Source: Roseateles noduli
GTDB taxonomy: Bacteria; Pseudomonadota; Gammaproteobacteria; Burkholderiales; Burkholderiaceae_C
Assembly (NCBI GenBank): GCA_002205125.1
Contig: NIOE01000008.1
Span: 372,001 to 436,000 of the forward strand
Length of the DNA: 64,000 nt
Direction: 5' to 3'
Positions 60,420 through 64,000 of this stretch are shown one piece after another (positions within the stretch are counted from its first letter, which is position 1; every line of letters starts with the position of its first letter). The notes below the pieces were generated by a model. It did not search any database. It was given only the letters and a program-made list of their open reading frames with translations, and was not told where the DNA came from. A program made the translations under genes and the position numbers.

Positions 60420-61266
60420 CGACGTCCTCGATCGCCTTCACCACGACCTCCGGCTTGTCCCGCTGGATGTAATGTCCCGATCCCTCGACCGGCTGGAGTT
60501 CCTTGCCGCCGACCAGCGGCAGCCAGTTCGGCTCCAGGTTGTGCACCATGGTCTCGAAACCGCTCGCCATCTCCGTCGGCGAATAGACCGTGCGCGTCAG
60601 CACCCGCACCGGCACCGTCGGACGCGGCTTCTGCCACAGCGTGTCGATGCAGTCCTGCTGCTGCAGGAACTCCGCCTGCATCATGCCCCGGAACACCCGC
60701 CGGCTCATGTTGTCCAGCATGTTGGCCATCACCGGCATCTCGACCTGCATGCGCCGCAGGTGCAGCGGATGCGTCGCGTCCACGAGCACGATGCCCGCCA
60801 CCTCGTCCGGATACAGGCGCGAGAACGCGTACTGGTACAGCCCGCCGATGGAATGGCCGACCAGCACGTATGGCGGCTTGATGCCGGCGCTCTGCAGCAG
60901 CCCGTGCAGTTCGGTCGCGATGCCGCAGGGATTGCGCGGCACCGGCGGCGTGGCAGTACTGTCGCCATAACCGGGGCGGTCATAGGCGAACACGCTGTAG
61001 TCGGTGCGCAGCTCGTTCAGGACCTTCGCCCACGGATCCCGGCCGTCGCCGAGTCCCGATTGCAGGACGATCGTCGGCTCGCCGTGGCCCACCTTGGTGA
61101 AGACAATCGGACCGCCGGTCACGCGCTGGTTGCCGGTGTTCGGCATCGGGCTGGCGCAGCCCGTCAACAGGGCGAACGCGGCAAACAAGGCCGTAAAGGC
61201 CGCGAAGGCCGGAACGGCCGTCGCCAATGACTTCGGCGCCCGAAGGCGCCGTACAACTCCAGACAT
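60340..61266 (-). CDS. Lipoprotein alpha/beta-fold hydrolase
   Basis: 308 residues from the ATG at 61266 (MSGVVRRLRAPKS), with AAGGAG upstream. The signal peptide ends in lipobox LLTGC. The hydrolase core shows VLQSGLGDGRDPW (oxyanion region), VFAYDRPGYGDST, nucleophile elbow VLVGHSIGGLYQY, VLVDATHP, and catalytic His in EGSGHYIQRDKPE. Substrate unknown. The C-terminal Pro/Arg-rich tail (ARPSPGTALGSPPGTPP) overlaps the end of the convergent membrane-protein gene by 80 bp, so part of it may be recent sequence. Confidence 0.88.
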   Translation of the reverse strand: MSGVVRRLRAPKSLATAVPAFAAFTALFAAFALLTGCASPMPNTGNQRVTGGPIVFTKVGHGEPTIVLQSGLGDGRDPWAKVLNELRTDYSVFAYDRPGYGDSTATPPVPRNPCGIATELHGLLQSAGIKPPYVLVGHSIGGLYQYAFSRLYPDEVAGIVLVDATHPLHLRRMQVEMPVMANMLDNMSRRVFRGMMQAEFLQQQDCIDTLWQKPRPTVPVRVLTRTVYSPTEMASGFETMVHNLEPNWLPLVGGKELQPVEGSGHYIQRDKPEVVVKAIEDVVREARERARPSPGTALGSPPGTPPAR

Positions 61267-61320
61267 GCGGGAACTCCTTCTTCCGGCGAACCGGCCTGTT
61301 CCCGCATCCACCCGCGTCCG

Positions 61321-61350
61321 CGCGCGCCCTTCATGAAGGGGCCGCGCGGC
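61321..61350. repeat. G+C-rich hairpin between DUF962-like and hydrolase genes
   Basis: The perfect palindrome CCCTTCATGAAGGG is flanked by CGCGCG on both sides, with a 2-nt bulge on one side. It lies after the DUF962-like gene stop and before the hydrolase start. It has no T-run, so it could be a weak terminator or simply an mRNA-stabilising stem. Confidence 0.4.
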
Positions 61351-61367
61351 GCGTCATCCCTGGTGGA

Positions 61368-62009
61368 TCAGGCCGCCTGCTCGCCGTTGCCGGCATTGTG
61401 CCCATCGTCGCGCGGCCACAGCGCCGGATCCAGCCGCTCACCGCGCAACAGTTGCAACGGCGCCCGGTGGTACAGCTGGATGTCGTGGAAAGGGTCCGTG
61501 ATGATCTTGGTGGCCCAGGCCAGGCCGGTGCGCAGGTCGCGGATCACCGCCAGCTGCAGCACGCGGAACACCAGACCGCCGACGCCCAGCCAGAACCACA
61601 GCAGACCGAGCTGATTCAGGTACTCGGTGAAGCTGGCGGCCGGCGCGAACAGGCCGAACAGGCCCGGCTTCAGCCACAGCGCGACCGGCGACGCCGCCCA
61701 CAGCGCCATCAGCACGACCTTGCGGCGCAGGTTGTAGCCGATCTTGATCTCTTCCTTGTGCTCGTGGGTCGCCTGGTTGACGTGGTCGTAGCCCTTGGGC
61801 TCGAAGAAGAAATGACCGGCCTGGCGGCTGGTCATCGACACGCCCCACGCCAGCAGCGCCGACCACGCGGGATCCACGAGCAGCAGCCCGTAGGCGACCA
61901 CGAAGCAGCAGGCGCTCAGCAGGTGCAGCGACTGGTTGATGCGGCAATGGTGGTAGTAGCGGTGGTCGTCCCAACGCTGTTCATTCAGAAGTGCCAGAAA
62001 GTCCTTCAT
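61368..62009 (-). CDS. Multi-pass membrane protein resembling the Mpo1/DUF962 family
   Basis: 213 residues from the ATG at 62009 (MKDFLALLNEQRWDDHRYYH). It carries histidine motifs close to the DUF962 pattern: HHCRINQSLHLLS and GHFFFEPKGYDHVNQATHEH. About four hydrophobic segments follow or lie between them. Yeast Mpo1 of this family is an iron-dependent dioxygenase acting on 2-hydroxy fatty acids. Whether this bacterial protein does the same is not shown. It is divergent from the glycosyltransferase, with 175 bp between start codons. Confidence 0.65.
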   Translation of the reverse strand: MKDFLALLNEQRWDDHRYYHHCRINQSLHLLSACCFVVAYGLLLVDPAWSALLAWGVSMTSRQAGHFFFEPKGYDHVNQATHEHKEEIKIGYNLRRKVVLMALWAASPVALWLKPGLFGLFAPAASFTEYLNQLGLLWFWLGVGGLVFRVLQLAVIRDLRTGLAWATKIITDPFHDIQLYHRAPLQLLRGERLDPALWPRDDGHNAGNGEQAA

Positions 62010-62184
62010 GGGGCCCTCGTCCGTGAAATGAGCGGTGAGCGTGACGGCAATCGATGGCAGCGCCGTGATGGCACGGTGATGCATCGATGACGGACGCGTG
62101 GCGACTGTGTCCATCGGCCGTGTCAGGCGCGTGACGAACCCCACCGTCACAGAACTGTTGCGTTCGCGTCCCATCATGCGCGCC

Positions 62185-63441
62185 ATGACGACACCGGCGA
62201 TCGAACTCGAAGTCGACGAGCTCCCCACACGGCAGCGGCACTTCCGCGTCGCGGTCGTGACGGAGACCTACCCGCCCGAGGTCAACGGCGTGGCGCGCAG
62301 CATCGCCTGCGTGGTCCAGGGCCTGCAGGCCCGCGACCACGCCGTGCAACTGCTGCGTCCGCGCCAGGCGCCCGCGGGGACGTCGCCTGCGCTCGACGCG
62401 CCGGTCGACGAAGTCCTGATGCGCGGCCTGGCCGTGCCGCGCTACCCGCACCTGCGCATGGGCGTCGTGTCCAAGCGCACGCTGGTGAACCTCTGGGCCA
62501 GCAAGCGCCCCGACATCGTCCACATCGCCACCGAAGGCCCGATGGGTTGGTCCGCCCTCCAGGCCGCGCGGCAGCTCAAGCTGCCCGTCGTCTCCGAGTT
62601 CCGCACCAACTTCCACGCCTACGCCCAGCATTACGGCATCGGCTGGCTGCGCCGGCCGCTGCTGGCCTACCTGCGCAAGTTCCACAACCGCTGCCACTCG
62701 ACGATGGTGCCCAACGCCACCCTCGCCGGCGAGCTGATGGCGCAGGGCTTCCGCCACGTCAGCGTCATCGCGCGCGGCGTCGATACGCAGCTCTTCCATC
62801 CCTCGCGCCGCAGCGACGCGCTGCGCGAAAGCTGGGGCGCCGCGCCCGGCGATCCTGTGCTGGTGCATGTCGGGCGGCTCGCCGCGGAGAAGAATCTCCA
62901 GCTGCTCGTCGACCTCTGGCCGACCATCCGCCAACGGCATCCTCGGGCGCGACTCGTGCTGGTCGGCGACGGTCCGGCGCGGGCCGATTTCGAGCAGCTC
63001 CTGCCGCCTTCGTCCAACGTCGTCTTCGCGGGCATGAAGCATGGTGAGGACCTCGCCGCCTGCTATGCCAGCGGCGACCTGTTCGTGTTCCCCAGCATCA
63101 CCGAGACCTACGGCAACGTCACGCCCGAGGCGCTCGCGAGCGGTCTCCCGGTGATGGCCTACCAGTACGCTGCGGCGGCGTTGCTCGTGCGCGACGGCGT
63201 CAACGGTGGGCTCGCGCCGTTCAACGATCCGGCGACCTTCCAGGCTCGCACGCTGTCGCTGCTTGAGGACCTACCCTGCCTGCGCGCCATGCGCCTCGCG
63301 GCACGTGAGAGTGCGGAGTCGCTCGACTGGGACGGGATCGTGCAGGGCATCGAGCACGTGTACGCCTCGGCCATCGACGGCACCTCGGTGGCGTTGCGTG
63401 CCGGCTCGCAACTCTCCGGACTCGAAGCCCGCGCGCACTGA
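62185..63441 (+). CDS. Glycosyltransferase family 4 (GT-B) protein
   Basis: 418 residues from the ATG at 62185 (MTTPAIELEVDELPTRQ); ATG 62176 is equally possible, and neither has a clear ribosome site. The GT-B fold shows VAVVTETYPPEVNGVARSI at the acceptor side, HIATEGPMGWSALQAAR, FRTNFHAYAQHYG, then the donor side LVHVGRLAAEKNLQLL and the E-x7-E motif in ITETYGNVTPEALASGLPV. It resembles GDP-mannose-dependent alpha-mannosyltransferases and related lipid glycosyltransferases. The acceptor is unknown; membrane glycolipid is an inference. Confidence 0.9.
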   Translation: MTTPAIELEVDELPTRQRHFRVAVVTETYPPEVNGVARSIACVVQGLQARDHAVQLLRPRQAPAGTSPALDAPVDEVLMRGLAVPRYPHLRMGVVSKRTLVNLWASKRPDIVHIATEGPMGWSALQAARQLKLPVVSEFRTNFHAYAQHYGIGWLRRPLLAYLRKFHNRCHSTMVPNATLAGELMAQGFRHVSVIARGVDTQLFHPSRRSDALRESWGAAPGDPVLVHVGRLAAEKNLQLLVDLWPTIRQRHPRARLVLVGDGPARADFEQLLPPSSNVVFAGMKHGEDLAACYASGDLFVFPSITETYGNVTPEALASGLPVMAYQYAAAALLVRDGVNGGLAPFNDPATFQARTLSLLEDLPCLRAMRLAARESAESLDWDGIVQGIEHVYASAIDGTSVALRAGSQLSGLEARAH

Positions 63442-63453
63442 ACCACTCGTATG

Positions 63454-63598
63454 GACGAAGGGCGCCCGGGGCCGTCGGCGTCGTCCGCCTTCCCCAACTG
63501 ACTGGGCGCCGTCTGTTTGAGCAGAGCGAACCGGAGGTGAGCGGCGCGAGTTGGCGCCCCGAGGCGGACGACGCCGACGGCCCCGGGCGCTCTTCGTC
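63454..63598. repeat. 145-bp element with 37-nt inverted arms between convergent genes
   Basis: The left arm 63454-63490 and right arm 63562-63598 are reverse complements with one mismatch, which as RNA is a G-U pair. The 71-nt centre contains CTGTTTGAGC and a second nested pairing (CCAACT with AGTTGG; GGGCGCC with GGCGCCC). It lies between convergent genes, 12 nt after the glycosyltransferase stop and 13 nt before the lplT stop. It looks like a dispersed long-hairpin repeat of Burkholderiales and may act as a bidirectional terminator. Confidence 0.75.
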
Positions 63599-63611
63599 TG
63601 GCTCGGTCGAG

Positions 63612-64000
63612 TCAACCCACGATGCCGCCGCCCGCGACATCGGCGGACAGTGTTTCGCGACGTCCGCGTTGCCGGATCATGAGGACCAGCACGCCGGTGA
63701 AGACGAACACTCCGAGCCCGCTCATCAGCCAGACCAGGGGGACGCCGAGTGCCTGGAGCAGCGCGTAGGCGCCGAGCATCAGCAGGATGCTCAGGTTCTC
63801 GTTGAAGCCTTGCACGGCGATCGAGCGGCCGGCGCTGAGGATCTGCACGCCGCGGTGTTGCAGCAGCGCATTCATCGGCACCACCATCGCGCCGCCGACG
63901 GCGCCGACCATGACCATGGCGGGCAGGGCCCAACCGAGGGAGGTCACCCACGGTGTCGCGAGCATCAACGCGCCGAGCATCAGGCCGAGCGGCATGACGC
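63612..64000 (-). CDS. lplT: Lysophospholipid transporter LplT-like (partial, C-terminal part)
   Basis: Only the last 129 residues lie in the window; the gene continues past the right edge. It is a major-facilitator-type protein with about four membrane helices here and the LplT-like motif LSAGRSIAVQGFNENLSILLML. LplT flips lysophospholipids inward for reacylation. Its stop lies 13 nt past the large inverted-repeat element. Confidence 0.75.
   Translation of the reverse strand, partial: VMPLGLMLGALMLATPWVTSLGWALPAMVMVGAVGGAMVVPMNALLQHRGVQILSAGRSIAVQGFNENLSILLMLGAYALLQALGVPLVWLMSGLGVFVFTGVLVLMIRQRGRRETLSADVAGGGIVG

Noticed and set aside
59362-61266. Prophage or integrative element around the Panacea pair
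   Set aside because: No integrase, transposase, tRNA, direct repeats or phage genes are visible. The lower G+C covers only about 1 kb, so only a small gene-cassette-like insertion is suggested.

Overview
This 64 kb window is a G+C-rich, gene-dense piece of a betaproteobacterial chromosome. Gene order points to Burkholderiales, probably the Rubrivivax-Leptothrix-Roseateles (Sphaerotilaceae) side of the order. The evidence is the cta block with twin-TM protein and SURF1, the yibN-grxC-secB-gpsA block, yqgE-ruvX-pyrR-pyrB-pyrC-plsC, and rubredoxin-pilGHIJ-chpA facing thiD-hemL. I see no rRNA, tRNA, transposase, integrase or CRISPR array. Most of the window is housekeeping, with a few accessory islands.

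Layout. 1-6.5 kb: the aa3-type cytochrome c oxidase operon (ctaC, ctaD, a 39-residue protein, ctaG, DUF2970, ctaE) and its assembly factors (SURF1, a SCO-like protein cut by the window edge), with a small twin-TM gene on the opposite strand. 6.7-9 kb: a degenerate BioC-like methyltransferase facing comF and trmL. 9-12.6 kb: yibN-grxC-secB-gpsA (redox and protein export) followed by a Bug-type binding protein. 12.6-15.9 kb: an island with a chemoreceptor, a small phosphate-binding-like protein and a porin. 16-18.7 kb: gpmA, a PRPP-synthetase-like gene and plsC, the last ending the pyrimidine operon. 18.7-22.6 kb: yqgE-ruvX-pyrR-pyrB-pyrC. 22.6-24.1 kb: a DNA photolyase. 24.1-31.6 kb: a compact archaic chaperone-usher pilus cluster (two SCPU-domain subunits, chaperone, usher) preceded by a receiver/degenerate-GGDEF protein and a NarL-type two-component pair. 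32-34.1 kb: a lipoprotein hydrolase and an active-looking diguanylate cyclase. 34.1-45.1 kb: the Pil-Chp chemosensory system controlling type IV pili (chpA of 2272 residues, pilJ, pilI, pilH, pilG), plus rubredoxin. 45.2-50.3 kb: thiD, hemL, mpl and a PerM-type transporter. 50.4-54.8 kb: a Fic-domain protein and a large zinc metalloprotease lipoprotein. 55-59.4 kb: a YqiA-like esterase, a ZntB/CorA transporter, phosphatidylserine decarboxylase and a membrane-anchored class III aminotransferase. 59.4-60.4 kb: a two-gene island of lower G+C, a Panacea/SocA-domain protein followed 2 nt later by a two-helix membrane protein. 60.3-64 kb: a lipoprotein hydrolase, a DUF962-like membrane protein, a family-4 glycosyltransferase, a 145-bp element with 37-nt inverted arms, and the end of an LplT-like transporter.

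The best candidate for an undescribed system is the Panacea-domain plus membrane-protein pair at 59548-60419. It is a plausible toxin-antitoxin or phage-defence module with its own promoter and palindrome. Next are the pilus cluster, in which a receiver protein with a destroyed GGDEF motif sits 10 nt upstream of the pilin gene, and the large inverted-repeat element near the right end.

All calls come from reading the sequence. No database search was run. G+C values are hand counts over stated intervals.
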